Source of the DNA: Myxococcales bacterium
GTDB taxonomy: Bacteria; Myxococcota_A; Polyangia; Polyangiales; Polyangiaceae
NCBI GenBank assembly: GCA_025354825.1
Contig: JANXMC010000844.1
Span: 1-43,868 of the forward strand
Direction: 5' to 3'
DNA length: 43,868 nucleotides
Numbering within the stretch: the stretch's first letter is position 1; each line of letters begins with the position of its first letter. The notes beneath the pieces are model-generated. The model worked only from the letters and a program-made list of their open reading frames with translations. It did not search any database and was not told the DNA's origin. Shown piece after piece: positions 7,927-16,527 of the stretch. The position numbers and the translations under genes are program-made.

Positions 7927-8433
7927 ATGTCGTCTTGCTTAACTCACCATCACAGCCTATTTCGCCTCGCTTCTCTCGCCGCACTGGCGGCCCTCGTCGC
8001 GTGCGACGCCCTCGCCTCCGTCGCCGTTTCAGCCGGCGACTTCGGCGGAGCAACGGCCGACGCGCACTGCGACCGCCGCTACGTGGGCGACGGCGGGCAG
8101 CCCGCAGCGTTTTGCCAGGAGATCACGGCAACCGTCGCCGCGAGCCAGTTCGCGGACGACTGCCGCACGAAATTCAGCGCGCAAGCAGGGCCGGGCCTAT
8201 GCCCACGACCGGAGATCATCGCCGGCTGCAAGCTCCTCAAGAAGAACGACGACAAATCCGAAGTATGGGATTGGTATTACGACGTATCGGGCATTCTGTC
8301 CGATGCGGGCACCCACGCGGGAGCCGACGGCGGAGCAACTTTCGACGATCTTCCGAAGACCGTGAACGACGTCGCCGGGCTCTGCGCCTCGCGAGCGCGG
8401 TACGAGGACGGCGCCGAGCTCGCGCGCCCGTGA
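7927..8433 (+). CDS. Exported Cys-containing hypothetical protein
   Basis: 168 residues. The N-terminal hydrophobic segment (LASLAALAALVACDA) could be a type II signal with Cys near residue 26 or a type I signal. The mature region has five further cysteines (DAHCD, AAFCQE, DDCRT, GLCPRP, AGCKL) and one near the end (LCASR), suggesting disulfides outside the cytoplasm. No family recognised. Its stop overlaps the start of the following beta-barrel-like gene (GTGA). Confidence 0.65.
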   Translation: MSSCLTHHHSLFRLASLAALAALVACDALASVAVSAGDFGGATADAHCDRRYVGDGGQPAAFCQEITATVAASQFADDCRTKFSAQAGPGLCPRPEIIAGCKLLKKNDDKSEVWDWYYDVSGILSDAGTHAGADGGATFDDLPKTVNDVAGLCASRARYEDGAELARP

Positions 8434-8945
8434 CGGCGCCTGCGACCGTGGAGATTGCCCCCGCCACCACGCCCCTTGCCGACGAGACCGCAGTCGACTC
8501 CCCCGCGAACGTCGTCTTCTTCGAAGCCTTCGGAAACGGGCTGCTCTACTCGGTGAATTACGAGCGACTCGTGGCTCCGCTCCACGTGGGGCTACGCGCA
8601 GGCGCGAGTTATTTCAGCTATCGGGTTGCGCGCGAAAGCGCGAGTGGCAACTTCACGATCGCAAGCTTCCCTCTCGTCGCGAGCTACTACGTGGGGCGCG
8701 GTCATCACCGCCTCGAGCTCGGGCTCGGCGGGACGATTCTCCACGTGGGCGTGAGCCGCGACTCGACGGGAACGAGCTTCGCCGGCGCGGGCACGGGCCT
8801 CGGCGTGGCCGTGACGGCGGTCGTGGGCTACCGCTACTTCCCCCGCGCCCGCGGGATCACGTTCGGAATCGGCTTTACGCCACTCGTTCGCGCCGAAAAG
8901 GGGTTTCTCCCTTGGGGCGGCGCGAACGTCGGATATGTCTTTTAG
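8430..8945 (+). CDS. Beta-barrel-like protein without its own signal peptide
   Basis: 171 residues from GTG at 8430, overlapping the previous stop (GTGA, 8430-8433). From residue 25 on, the sequence alternates short amphipathic strands and Gly turns (GNGLLYSVNYERL, HVGLRAGASYFSYRV, RLELGLGGTILHVG, VTAVVGYRYFP) and ends in a GYVF aromatic C-terminus, as do outer-membrane barrels. The protein lacks a signal peptide at this start, which is odd for a barrel. Either the real N-terminus comes from the upstream frame through a frameshift, or the start is wrong. The convergent gene ends 15 bases away. Confidence 0.65.
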   Translation: MTAPATVEIAPATTPLADETAVDSPANVVFFEAFGNGLLYSVNYERLVAPLHVGLRAGASYFSYRVARESASGNFTIASFPLVASYYVGRGHHRLELGLGGTILHVGVSRDSTGTSFAGAGTGLGVAVTAVVGYRYFPRARGITFGIGFTPLVRAEKGFLPWGGANVGYVF

Positions 8946-8960
8946 CCAGCCACTTCGATG

Positions 8961-9482
8961 TCAGTGGTTCAACTGGCTCATCGGAATGCAGCTTTTCCAC
9001 GCCGTCCCTGGCGGGATCCCGCCGTCGTCGTCTTTCGCGCAGGTTTGAATGCCGCAACTCGCCCTATTGGTCTGGCTGCACCCGCCCGCATCGCCAACGT
9101 CGCAATACCGAATATCGCCTTCGTAACAGGTATTGCACGTCGTCCCGAGACCGGTGAGCTGGAAGACGCAAATGCCTAGCTTTGTGCTCTTTTGCGTCTT
9201 GTCGCAGCGGGCGAGCTCCGGAGCCGAGCACCGCGGCGTGATCGTCGTCGCGCGGCAATCGTTGTCGATGAAGCACGGGATGCTCTTCGCGCGGAAGACC
9301 GTCTGCGGATCGGCCTTCGGCGTGTCGTCCGGCGTGAAGACGCAGGGCGTGCCCGAGGTCGTGCCGCCGGCGCAGGCGTAGAGCCCGAACGACGTGACCG
9401 ACAGCGTGAGAAGCGCCGATAGGCGCAGCGCCGTGGCGGGGGTCACCCGCAAAGCAGAGGAAAGCATTCGAGCAAAACGCAT
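8961..9482 (-). CDS. Cys-rich exported lipoprotein-like protein
   Basis: 173 residues. A hydrophobic N-terminal segment (LRLSALLTLSVTSFGLYACAGG) ends in a possible lipobox at Cys37. The mature part has many cysteines in short spacings (TPCVF, IPCFIDNDC, RCSAP, ARCDK, ICVF, TCNTC, YCDV, GCSQ, SCGIQTC, SCIP), consistent with a small disulfide-knotted domain of the kind frequent in myxobacterial surface proteins. Function unknown. It lies 53 bases downstream of the formylglycine-enzyme-like gene on the same strand and could be the last gene of the kinase operon. Confidence 0.75.
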   Translation of the reverse strand: MRFARMLSSALRVTPATALRLSALLTLSVTSFGLYACAGGTTSGTPCVFTPDDTPKADPQTVFRAKSIPCFIDNDCRATTITPRCSAPELARCDKTQKSTKLGICVFQLTGLGTTCNTCYEGDIRYCDVGDAGGCSQTNRASCGIQTCAKDDDGGIPPGTAWKSCIPMSQLNH

Positions 9483-9535
9483 ATCAATCCCGTCCTATCG
9501 AGGTCGTTCGAGCCGTTCGAGTCACTGTGAAATTT

Positions 9536-10894
9536 CTATTTCGATCGCGCGCAGCGGAAGCCGATGGTGCTGAAGCCGTAGGTGGGCGGCGCCTGCGAGC
9601 GCGCTGCAGCTTCGACGAGGGTCGCCGGCAGGGAGTAGTCGCCCCCGCGCGTCGCCACGTCGGAGCCCGGCGTGTGGTCTGCGCAATCCATGCACGGGTT
9701 CGTGAGGTAAGGAAAATTGTAAGAGTCGCGGACCCATTCGGAAAGATTGCCGGCGAGGTCGGCCTGCTTCCATTTCCCCTGTCCGCGGGGGAGCGTCGAA
9801 CCGACGCTCAGCGGCGCCGTCACGCCGTAAACGGCGTCGGCCGGCGTGATCGCAAGCGACGTTCGGGGGTCTGAAAAGGGGTAGACACGCTGGCCGTCGG
9901 TGGCCCCTCCACCCCCCGATGCCGCGTAGTTCCATTCGGCTTCGCTGGGCAAGCGGCCGCCATCCCAAATGCAGAATGCGTAGGCGACGTAGTAGGGCGC
10001 GCAGGCGATGGGCAGGTGGCTCGGCATCGTGCTCCACGTGGGCGCATCGCACGCGGGGCCGTTGGCGACCGCGGCAATGAGCTCGGCGCGGTCTTGCGGC
10101 ATGGGGAAGCTCGCCTCCCATCCGTCGTCGTTCGGATCGTTTGGATTCTTCCCTTTCCCCACGGTCGGCATGCTCCCCGATGGGGCGCCGCCATCGGCGC
10201 CGGTGGCGGGATAGGCGGCGACGAAGCGGCTGAATCGCTCGACTGTGACCTCGAAGTCGTCGAGCACGAAGCTCGAGACCGTGGCCTTGTACGTGTCGTC
10301 GTCGTGACTCGGCGTGATGCCGTCGAAGTCACGCACGAACGCGCCCCCTTCGACGACGTGCGCAGAGCAGCAGCTGCGCGGATCGCCCGAGGTGCCGCAG
10401 GCTTGATTGATACCCGTGCAGCTCGGCGGCGTTTCACACTGCGCGTTTCGGCAGAAGATCGTGCACGTGGTCTCATCGGTCCACGCGCCCGACGTGCACT
10501 GTTGAAGGGTATTGCCGTTGCAGCGGCGTTCGAGCGCCGTGCAGGCTGCGGCGTCCGGTGCGTCGGCTTCAGCGACCGCGTCGAGCGCGCCCGCGCCGGG
10601 CGTGGTGTCGCACGACCCATCGAAGCTGGCGTCGCTCGTGGATCCTGCGTCGGCCAGAGTCGTGGAGTCGCGGGGGACGAGCGAGTCGCCGTCGGTGACA
10701 GTGGCGTCCGCCGAAGTGGGCGACGGGTCGACGCCCGCGTCGGCCACGTGGGTGATGCTCGAGCCTTCGATGCCGACGAGGGCTTGGCAGCCGACGCTTA
10801 TCGCGATTGCGGCGGGGACGGCGACGGCGGCGGCAGCGGCGAGGGCAACCCGACGGAGCCGGGTCTCCGGGCGAGACGATGAAGGACTGCGCAT
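9536..10894 (-). CDS. Formylglycine-generating-enzyme-like lipoprotein, catalytic Cys absent
   Basis: 452 residues. Lipobox at Cys36 (AISVGC), Asp/Ala/Ser-rich linker, a Cys-rich segment (about residues 118-185), then an FGE-sulfatase/SUMF1-type domain: GGAFVRDFD start, FEVTVERFSRFV, GGRLPSEAEWNYAA, LAGNLSEWVRDSY, RGGDY (about 416-420) and the closing GFRCAR. In true FGE the segment after RGGSY carries the two active-site cysteines; here it reads SLPATLVEA with none, so it is unlikely to make formylglycine. Such domains often serve as binding or signalling modules near bacterial kinases. Its ATG overlaps the preceding stop by one base (TAATG), indicating coupling. Confidence 0.85.
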   Translation of the reverse strand: MRSPSSSRPETRLRRVALAAAAAVAVPAAIAISVGCQALVGIEGSSITHVADAGVDPSPTSADATVTDGDSLVPRDSTTLADAGSTSDASFDGSCDTTPGAGALDAVAEADAPDAAACTALERRCNGNTLQQCTSGAWTDETTCTIFCRNAQCETPPSCTGINQACGTSGDPRSCCSAHVVEGGAFVRDFDGITPSHDDDTYKATVSSFVLDDFEVTVERFSRFVAAYPATGADGGAPSGSMPTVGKGKNPNDPNDDGWEASFPMPQDRAELIAAVANGPACDAPTWSTMPSHLPIACAPYYVAYAFCIWDGGRLPSEAEWNYAASGGGGATDGQRVYPFSDPRTSLAITPADAVYGVTAPLSVGSTLPRGQGKWKQADLAGNLSEWVRDSYNFPYLTNPCMDCADHTPGSDVATRGGDYSLPATLVEAAARSQAPPTYGFSTIGFRCARSK

Positions 10895-11940
10895 TAGAGC
10901 TCTCCCGCAAGGCCGAGCCCCGCCTGCGTCGCCGAAAAGAAGGGGAACGCGTGGATCCGCGCCGACTTGGTGGGCGCCTGGGAGCCGCCCGACGTCATAA
11001 GCAAATAGGTGCCGCCCCCTGCCGCTACGACGCCCGCGAGAATGGCGATGTTCGCGACCCACGCCGACGTCTGCGCGGCGTTCCCCTGGGCCACCCCCGC
11101 GGCTGTGCACCCTTGGGCGCAGGCGTCGTTGCGACTGCCCCATTTGTCGATAGCGCGAATACCGAATACGACCCCGACGGCGAGGGACGCGGCGCCAACG
11201 CCGACGAGCGTTCCGCCCCATATTTTCCGGGTGCTCGCTCGCGCATTGTCGCTCTGCGTTTGGGCGTCGGTCGACGCGTTCGGCGCCACCGCATTGGCAA
11301 CTTCGCCTCCCGCCGTGGCCACCAAAATAGGAATCGATACCGAGTTTCGATCGCCTGCAGGGCCGATTTGCACGTCGGCCTTGAACGGCACGCGCCCCCG
11401 CGCTTGAGCGACGACCGTGTGAACGCCGGGATCGACGGGCGACGGAACGCCGAGCGCGGCGCGCCCGACCGTCGCGCCATCGAGGACGACCTCGAGCCCC
11501 GCGACGTCGGCCCCCGGTGTCAGCGCAATCGTCATGAACGAAAGCTGCGGCGAGAGAGAATCGAGGCGCGTCGCGACGAACTCGGCCCGCTCGGGGCGCT
11601 GATCGCGGCGCGCTTGCGTGAGCGCGTCGTTGTACTCCGTCCACGCCGTGGCAAGGCGCCCCTCCCCCTCGTGGCATACGGCGACGTTGAGCTGCGTTCC
11701 CGGGGCGGGGTCGAGGCGCTGGCTCTCTTCGAGCTTGGGGCACGCTTCGCTGAACTTCTTCTCGTTCAATAGGCGGCGGCCGTCTTCGAAGAGCGTGCGG
11801 GCGAGCGCTCGTGCACGGGGCGGCACATCGGCATGTGCACACGTCGCGGAAGTCGCGAGGGCGAGCGCGAACGCCGCCGCGATGGCGCTCGCACCACGAG
11901 CGGCGGGGCGGCGCTCAGCGCTGATCGACGAGAGGGTCAA
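10894..11940 (-). CDS. Exported TPR/PEGA-like protein with C-terminal membrane segments
   Basis: 348 residues from TTG at 11940, chosen because the following residues give a good signal peptide (ending CAHA-DVPP) and no ATG or GTG is available in the frame; an ATG at 12045 would overlap the kinase gene by 131 bases. Mature part: a TPR-like unit (ARTLFEDGRRLLNEKKFSEA), then a beta domain resembling PEGA (GLEVVLDGATVG, DPGVHTVVAQARG), then two hydrophobic segments near the C-terminus (about 250-275 and 300-325). This architecture recurs beside myxobacterial kinases. The start overlaps the kinase stop by 26 bases, implying a single transcript. Confidence 0.8.
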   Translation of the reverse strand: MTLSSISAERRPAARGASAIAAAFALALATSATCAHADVPPRARALARTLFEDGRRLLNEKKFSEACPKLEESQRLDPAPGTQLNVAVCHEGEGRLATAWTEYNDALTQARRDQRPERAEFVATRLDSLSPQLSFMTIALTPGADVAGLEVVLDGATVGRAALGVPSPVDPGVHTVVAQARGRVPFKADVQIGPAGDRNSVSIPILVATAGGEVANAVAPNASTDAQTQSDNARASTRKIWGGTLVGVGAASLAVGVVFGIRAIDKWGSRNDACAQGCTAAGVAQGNAAQTSAWVANIAILAGVVAAGGGTYLLMTSGGSQAPTKSARIHAFPFFSATQAGLGLAGEL

Positions 11941-13285
11941 GGGGCTCTCCAGGAGCAGAGTGGGACGTCGCAGACGGCGAAGGGGGAGACGTTGGCGAAT
12001 AGGGAATACCGCGCGCGCGCGACGGCGTAGTTGGGATAGGGGCAAGGCGCGGCGACGCGGTCGCGAGCGGCGGCGGGCTGGGCGCGGCCGACGGAATCGG
12101 CAATGAACCCGCGCTCGCGGAGGCCGAGGGGAGCGCCACGGAGAGGCTGTAGGGCGTCACGGCAGTGGAAGACGCGGACGGCTGCGAGGCAGCCTTCGTA
12201 TTCGAGATTGCGTCGCCCGACGCGCGCTTCGGGAGGCGAATGGCGAGCCCCGCGCCGAGGAGCGCCGCGAGGAGAACGATTCCCACGCCGAGCCCACGCC
12301 GCCTCGCCAACGTCCGTGCGCCGCGCGGCGCAGGCGTTAGGCGCATCGGCGAGACGGCCGTCGCCGAGCTGCCGACCATCACGCGGACGATCCGCTCGAC
12401 CGAGACCAGCCCCTCGGGCCCCGCAAACGGCAAGAGCGCGCGCGCGAGGTCGGCCACCGAGCCGAAGCGATCCGCGGGCTCTTTCTGAAGGCAGCGGCTA
12501 ATGGCCTCTTCGAGGCCGGCGGGGGCGTCGGGTCGCAAGCTGCGGAGCGGCTTCGGCGGATCGGCGGCGATCATCGCGCAGAGCGTCGGCATCGAGTCGG
12601 CCTCGAAGGCGTGCCGCGAGGTGAGAAGCTCGTGGAGGACGATGCCGAGGGACCAAATATCGGTCCGCGTGTCGACCGCGCGCGTGCTCCGAAGCTGCTC
12701 GGGCGACATGTAGAGAGGCGACCCCAAGATGACGCCCGTGGTCGTGAGGGCGAGCTCCGCGCCACCGCCCGTTTCCATCGCTTTCGAAATTCCGAAATCG
12801 AGAACCTTCACGAGCGCCGAGCCGTCGGCCCGCGCCGTGACGAAGACGTTCGTCGGTTTGAGATCGCGATGCACGAGGCCTGCAACGTGGGCCTCGGCGA
12901 GCGCTTCGCACGCCTGAAGGATGTACCCTACACCGACTGCGACGGGGACCGGCGCGTCGCTCGCAATGACCTGACCGAGGTCGCGCCCCTCCAGGTACTC
13001 CATCACCATGTACGGCGTGCCGTTGTCGAGGCGCCCGACGTCGAGCACGCGCGCGACGTGCTCGCTTCGAATGCGCACGGCGGCCCGCGCCTCGCGTAAA
13101 AACCGCTCCCCCGCCGCGACGTCGGCGCTCGTCCCCGCGCGCAAAAACTTGAGGGCGACCATCTGCCCGAGCTCGAGATGCTCGGCCTGCATCACGACGC
13201 CCATTCCGCCCGCGCCCAATAGGCCGACGATGCGGTACTTGTCCGCAACGATGTCTCCAATGGCAACGGGAGGTTCGGTGTTCAT
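11915..13285 (-). CDS. Hanks-type Ser/Thr protein kinase with one membrane helix
   Basis: 456 residues from ATG at 13285; further upstream starts add non-kinase sequence. The kinase core is complete: GAGGMGVV loop at 24-31, VALK Lys46, HRDLKPTN (catalytic Asp141), DFG at 163-165, SPLYMSPEQ activation segment end, and DIWSLGIVLHELL. After the core, a hydrophobic segment (GLGVGIVLLAALLGAG, about 325-345) is followed by a Ser/Pro/Ala-rich tail of about 110 residues that would lie outside the cytoplasm. It has no PASTA repeats. It is a transmembrane receptor-type kinase whose operon partners are exported proteins; the ligand is unknown. Confidence 0.93.
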   Translation of the reverse strand: MNTEPPVAIGDIVADKYRIVGLLGAGGMGVVMQAEHLELGQMVALKFLRAGTSADVAAGERFLREARAAVRIRSEHVARVLDVGRLDNGTPYMVMEYLEGRDLGQVIASDAPVPVAVGVGYILQACEALAEAHVAGLVHRDLKPTNVFVTARADGSALVKVLDFGISKAMETGGGAELALTTTGVILGSPLYMSPEQLRSTRAVDTRTDIWSLGIVLHELLTSRHAFEADSMPTLCAMIAADPPKPLRSLRPDAPAGLEEAISRCLQKEPADRFGSVADLARALLPFAGPEGLVSVERIVRVMVGSSATAVSPMRLTPAPRGARTLARRRGLGVGIVLLAALLGAGLAIRLPKRASGDAISNTKAASQPSASSTAVTPYSLSVALPSASASAGSLPIPSAAPSPPPLATASPRLAPIPTTPSRARGIPYSPTSPPSPSATSHSAPGEPLDPLVDQR

Positions 13286-13439
13286 GGACGTCACGCCGCT
13301 TCTTCCCAGCGGAGCGAGGCATACGCCTCCCGACTCGCGCCTGCGATCCTTTCCGAGATTCACCTCGTCGAAAAGCCTAAATCGTGACGACACCCAACGA
13401 ACGGAACGTGGCGTCGCGACGCCGTTGTCATTCGTTCGT

Positions 13440-13464
13440 GCGACACACGCCGGTTGGGTGTCGC
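13440..13464. other. Hairpin in intergenic region
   Basis: GCGACAC (13440-13446) pairs with GTGTCGC (13458-13464) across an 11-base loop, between the 324-residue gene and the kinase gene (both minus). No T-run follows on either strand, so it is not a standard terminator. It may be chance in GC-rich DNA or an operator-like site upstream of the kinase. Confidence 0.3.
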
Positions 13465-13489
13465 GCGGCGGCGGGCCGCGACGCTGCGC

Positions 13490-14464
13490 TCACACGCCGT
13501 CGTGAATTTCGAAGGCGAGCGCGCACGCGTCGAGCCCGCTCGCATACCGAGGCCGCTTCCCCTCGGAGATCCACGTAGGGTCGACACGCTTTCGCGTGCG
13601 AAAGAGAACCTTCGACGTCGCGAGCTCGATGACGCCGACGCGAATCGTGTGGGCGTGCTCGCCATCGAGCTCCGTCGCGCCGAGAGGCTCGTTGGCTTCG
13701 TCCATGGCGACCACGAGAACCTCCGCGTGGAGCGCCTGCTTCGCGCGGTCGATGGGCGCGCGATCGAGCTCGCGGCGCAGGCGGGCGATTTCGGCCGTGT
13801 CGTTCGCGGCGACGACGCGGTCGGCCCACGGCGGGAGAAGAAGGGGCAGCCCCGCGCGGGCGTCTTCGAGGCGCCGCACGTTCGACGTCGCCTGCTCTGC
13901 GGGGGTGCCACCGGTATAGGCCAATCGAACTTTGGTAAGTACGACAGCTTCCGTGCGGGCGGCGGGCGGCTCTTTCAAACAAAAGAGGAGCGCGTCTTTG
14001 AGCGACGCGCCCGACGCGGCGGCGACGCTCGTAGGCGAGCCGAACTCGGCCACCGGCCCGCGGACGTAGATCGACGGGCGCGCGAGCACGGCGGCGAAGG
14101 CGGCCCGTCCGCGGACTTCGGGCGAGCTCACGTCCCCCTCGTAGGGGCCACCGAATCGCAAAAGCGCCGCGTCGGCGCGCGCGACGAATTGCATATCGGC
14201 GGGAGTAAGCGACGCGCTCTCGGCGCGCACGGCATCGAGAAGCGCGCGGCGATCCCGTTCGAGCTCCTGCTTGTCGTGAATCTTCGTCGAGACGACCGTG
14301 TAGACCGCGGCGATCACGCCGACGATGGCGACGAGCCGTGTGATGGCGACGAGGCGCGGCGAGCCCGCTTCGCGAGCGCCCGACGCATTCTTCCCGCGAA
14401 GGCTCGCCTCGATGCGCGACGCGAGCGCGGGGTCCATTCTCCGATTCGTGAGGAGCGTCGGCAT
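13490..14464 (-). CDS. Membrane-anchored protein of unknown function
   Basis: 324 residues from ATG at 14464, five bases after the MutS-like stop; ATG at 14437 is an alternative. A short cytoplasmic N-terminus is followed by one hydrophobic helix (about 38-58, LVAITRLVAIVGVIAAVYTVV), then a charged segment (KIHDKQELERDRRALLDAV) and a long soluble region with repeated alpha and beta stretches. No motif recognised. Organisation (N-in anchor, large outer part) suggests a periplasmic domain. Its tight linkage to the MutS-type ATPase gene suggests a shared role, but the topology puts the two on opposite sides of the membrane. Confidence 0.75.
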   Translation of the reverse strand: MPTLLTNRRMDPALASRIEASLRGKNASGAREAGSPRLVAITRLVAIVGVIAAVYTVVSTKIHDKQELERDRRALLDAVRAESASLTPADMQFVARADAALLRFGGPYEGDVSSPEVRGRAAFAAVLARPSIYVRGPVAEFGSPTSVAAASGASLKDALLFCLKEPPAARTEAVVLTKVRLAYTGGTPAEQATSNVRRLEDARAGLPLLLPPWADRVVAANDTAEIARLRRELDRAPIDRAKQALHAEVLVVAMDEANEPLGATELDGEHAHTIRVGVIELATSKVLFRTRKRVDPTWISEGKRPRYASGLDACALAFEIHDGV

Positions 14465-14469
14465 CGCCG

Positions 14470-16206
14470 CTAGTCCCGCCCGCGCGCACGCGCGGCATTC
14501 GTGAGGGCGATATTTCGATCGATGAGCGCCATGAGCTGCTCGCCCGTGACGCCGAGGCGTGCGGCAGCATATCCGGCGAGGGACGTCGTCGCGACGCCCG
14601 GCGTGAACTGGTAGGTAGGCTTTTGATCCGCCGCGAGCTCGACTTGCAAAAAGCGCAAATCGTGAATCTTCCGTTCGCGCTCGAGGCGCGCGGCGAATGC
14701 CAAAAAGTGCGTCGTGATGAACGCCTGGGGCGCGAGCCTCGTAAGCATTCGGATCACAAGCTCGAAGATCTCTTCGCCTTCGGAGGGGTTGGTCCCCGAG
14801 CACAGCTCGTCGAGAATCACCATCGCGCCAGGCGGCACGCGCTCGAACAGCTCGCGTATCCGAACGAGCTCCATCCCCAAGCGCCCCTCGGCCTGGTCGG
14901 CTTTCGTCTCTTGAATGAGCGAGACGACGAGCCCCGGCGTAAGGGCGAGGGCGCCTGCCCGCGCCGGGATGAAGACGCCCGACTGGGCAAGGAGCTGCGT
15001 GAGCCCGAGGGATTGTAAAAGTCGCGTTTTTCCGCCGGAATTGGGCCCCGTGATGAGAACCGTCGACGCGATGCGATCGGTCATGACGTCGCACGGAACA
15101 GCTTTGATCCCGTGGGCGACGAGGAGCGGATTGAAAAGCCCCGACAGCGTGCGCGCCGCTTCGGGCGTGACGAGATCGGGCAGGCACGTGGCGAAGCCAG
15201 CGGCCTTCGCCATATCGCGAAAGCCCAGCGCGCCCAGGTAAAATTCGATATCGCCGAAGAGCTGCACGAACCGAACGAGCTCGCCCGCGAGCCCTTCGAA
15301 CACGGCGTCGATGAGGCGCGCCATGATCTCGCCGTCGCTGAATTTGTAGCCGCGAAAAAACAGCTCGATTTTACTCAACCACCGGCGCCACGACGACGTG
15401 ACGAACGGGTTCTTCTCGTCTTCACGAATCTCGGCGATTTCGAAACCACGAATGTGGCCGTCGGCACCGATACAGATTTTCAAGTTGAGCGTCGCGAGGC
15501 GCTCGTCGTACCTGAGGAGATCGCCAAGCGCCTTGTACGGCTCGCTCGCCTGCACACGGCGGCCAAAGCCCGAGAGGCGCGAAAGGCCACTATGCGCAAA
15601 GGCGAACTGCCCGGCCATCGCGTCGATAATCTCTTTGGCCAAAAGCAGAATATCGAGCTGACGGCGGTTCGCGTCCCACTTCCCCGCGCCCGTTGCGCCT
15701 TCGAGAAGCGAGCGAAAGCGGCAGAGGGCGACGTAGAGCTGCTCGAGGCTATTTCGAAGGGGCGGCGACGACGCGAGCTCGGCGACGATGGCGCGCCGAT
15801 GGTGCACCACGGCCGGATCGGAAGGCGGGCTCGCGAGGAGCTTCACGAGGTGTGCGGTCGATGGTGGAATCTCGTTGCCGCCGATTTGAATCTTGAAACA
15901 GAGCGACGCGAAGCTCTGTAGAAAGAGGTCGTTCACGAAGGCCGACGGCTCCCATGTCGACGGCGCGAAGGTCGCCGAGTCGAGGGCGTCACCCACGAGC
16001 CCGCCCGAGACCCCGCTCGCGAAGGCGAGGGAGATCGCGAGGCGCAGCGGCTCGACGCTCACGCGGCTCATCGCCTGCGGGTGGAGTAAATCGGGAATGG
16101 TCGCCGCCTCCACACTCGCCGGTTCGCCCGGCGTGCCGTCCTCGCGGGGGCTCGGCGTGCGCGGGAGGGGTGCGGGGCGGGGGCTCGAAAGCTCTTGCAC
16201 GTACAT
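14470..16206 (-). CDS. MutS-family ATPase lacking mismatch-recognition domains
   Basis: 578 residues; canonical MutS is about 850. The C-terminal third is the MutS domain V ABC-type ATPase: Walker A TGPNSGGKT (near residues 384-392), a Q-loop region, VILDELCSGTNPSEGEE (signature and Walker B), and FITTHFLAFA (switch His). The N-terminal 380 residues are helical and resemble the core/lever region only; I see no mismatch-binding domain with its Phe-x-Glu motif and no Smr nuclease tail. Such proteins (MutS6/7-like groups) are of unsettled function, probably DNA-binding ATPases. It heads a two-gene minus-strand unit and is divergent from the six-gene operon at 16528. Confidence 0.9.
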   Translation of the reverse strand: MYVQELSSPRPAPLPRTPSPREDGTPGEPASVEAATIPDLLHPQAMSRVSVEPLRLAISLAFASGVSGGLVGDALDSATFAPSTWEPSAFVNDLFLQSFASLCFKIQIGGNEIPPSTAHLVKLLASPPSDPAVVHHRRAIVAELASSPPLRNSLEQLYVALCRFRSLLEGATGAGKWDANRRQLDILLLAKEIIDAMAGQFAFAHSGLSRLSGFGRRVQASEPYKALGDLLRYDERLATLNLKICIGADGHIRGFEIAEIREDEKNPFVTSSWRRWLSKIELFFRGYKFSDGEIMARLIDAVFEGLAGELVRFVQLFGDIEFYLGALGFRDMAKAAGFATCLPDLVTPEAARTLSGLFNPLLVAHGIKAVPCDVMTDRIASTVLITGPNSGGKTRLLQSLGLTQLLAQSGVFIPARAGALALTPGLVVSLIQETKADQAEGRLGMELVRIRELFERVPPGAMVILDELCSGTNPSEGEEIFELVIRMLTRLAPQAFITTHFLAFAARLERERKIHDLRFLQVELAADQKPTYQFTPGVATTSLAGYAAARLGVTGEQLMALIDRNIALTNAARARGRD

Positions 16207-16527
16207 GGTCTACCGCGAGCTGACGCCCGCGTTCGCCGAAGGTTCCCAAGGTCGTGCAAAAAAGATCACGCACGTTGGCGCGGCGCGCGCGCGTCGTCGC
16301 TGCGTGAACATTTCTTTGAATCTGTGAGGCGGGGTGGGTTTGTTTTTAGCCGGGGGGCGAGTGTGAGTTTGTAGGCGTCAGAAAGGCGCTTTTGTCGCTG
16401 TTTTTGGCTTATTTATGTGTCGAAACCGCGCGGACTTTTTGATCATTCGTTCGATTCGTAGCAAGCGCGTCTGGGTGGGCGTCGTGACGACGCGACGCGC
16501 CGCCGGGGGTGGTAGCGTTCCGCGTCC
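16207..16527. other. Intergenic region upstream of the six-gene operon
   Basis: 321 bases separate the divergent MutS-like gene and the membrane operon. The segment from about 16310 to 16460 is noticeably richer in T and A than its surroundings (T-tracts near 16341-16348 and 16393-16413), as expected of a promoter region, but no confident -35/-10 pair or RNA gene can be named. Both transcripts probably start here. Confidence 0.5.
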
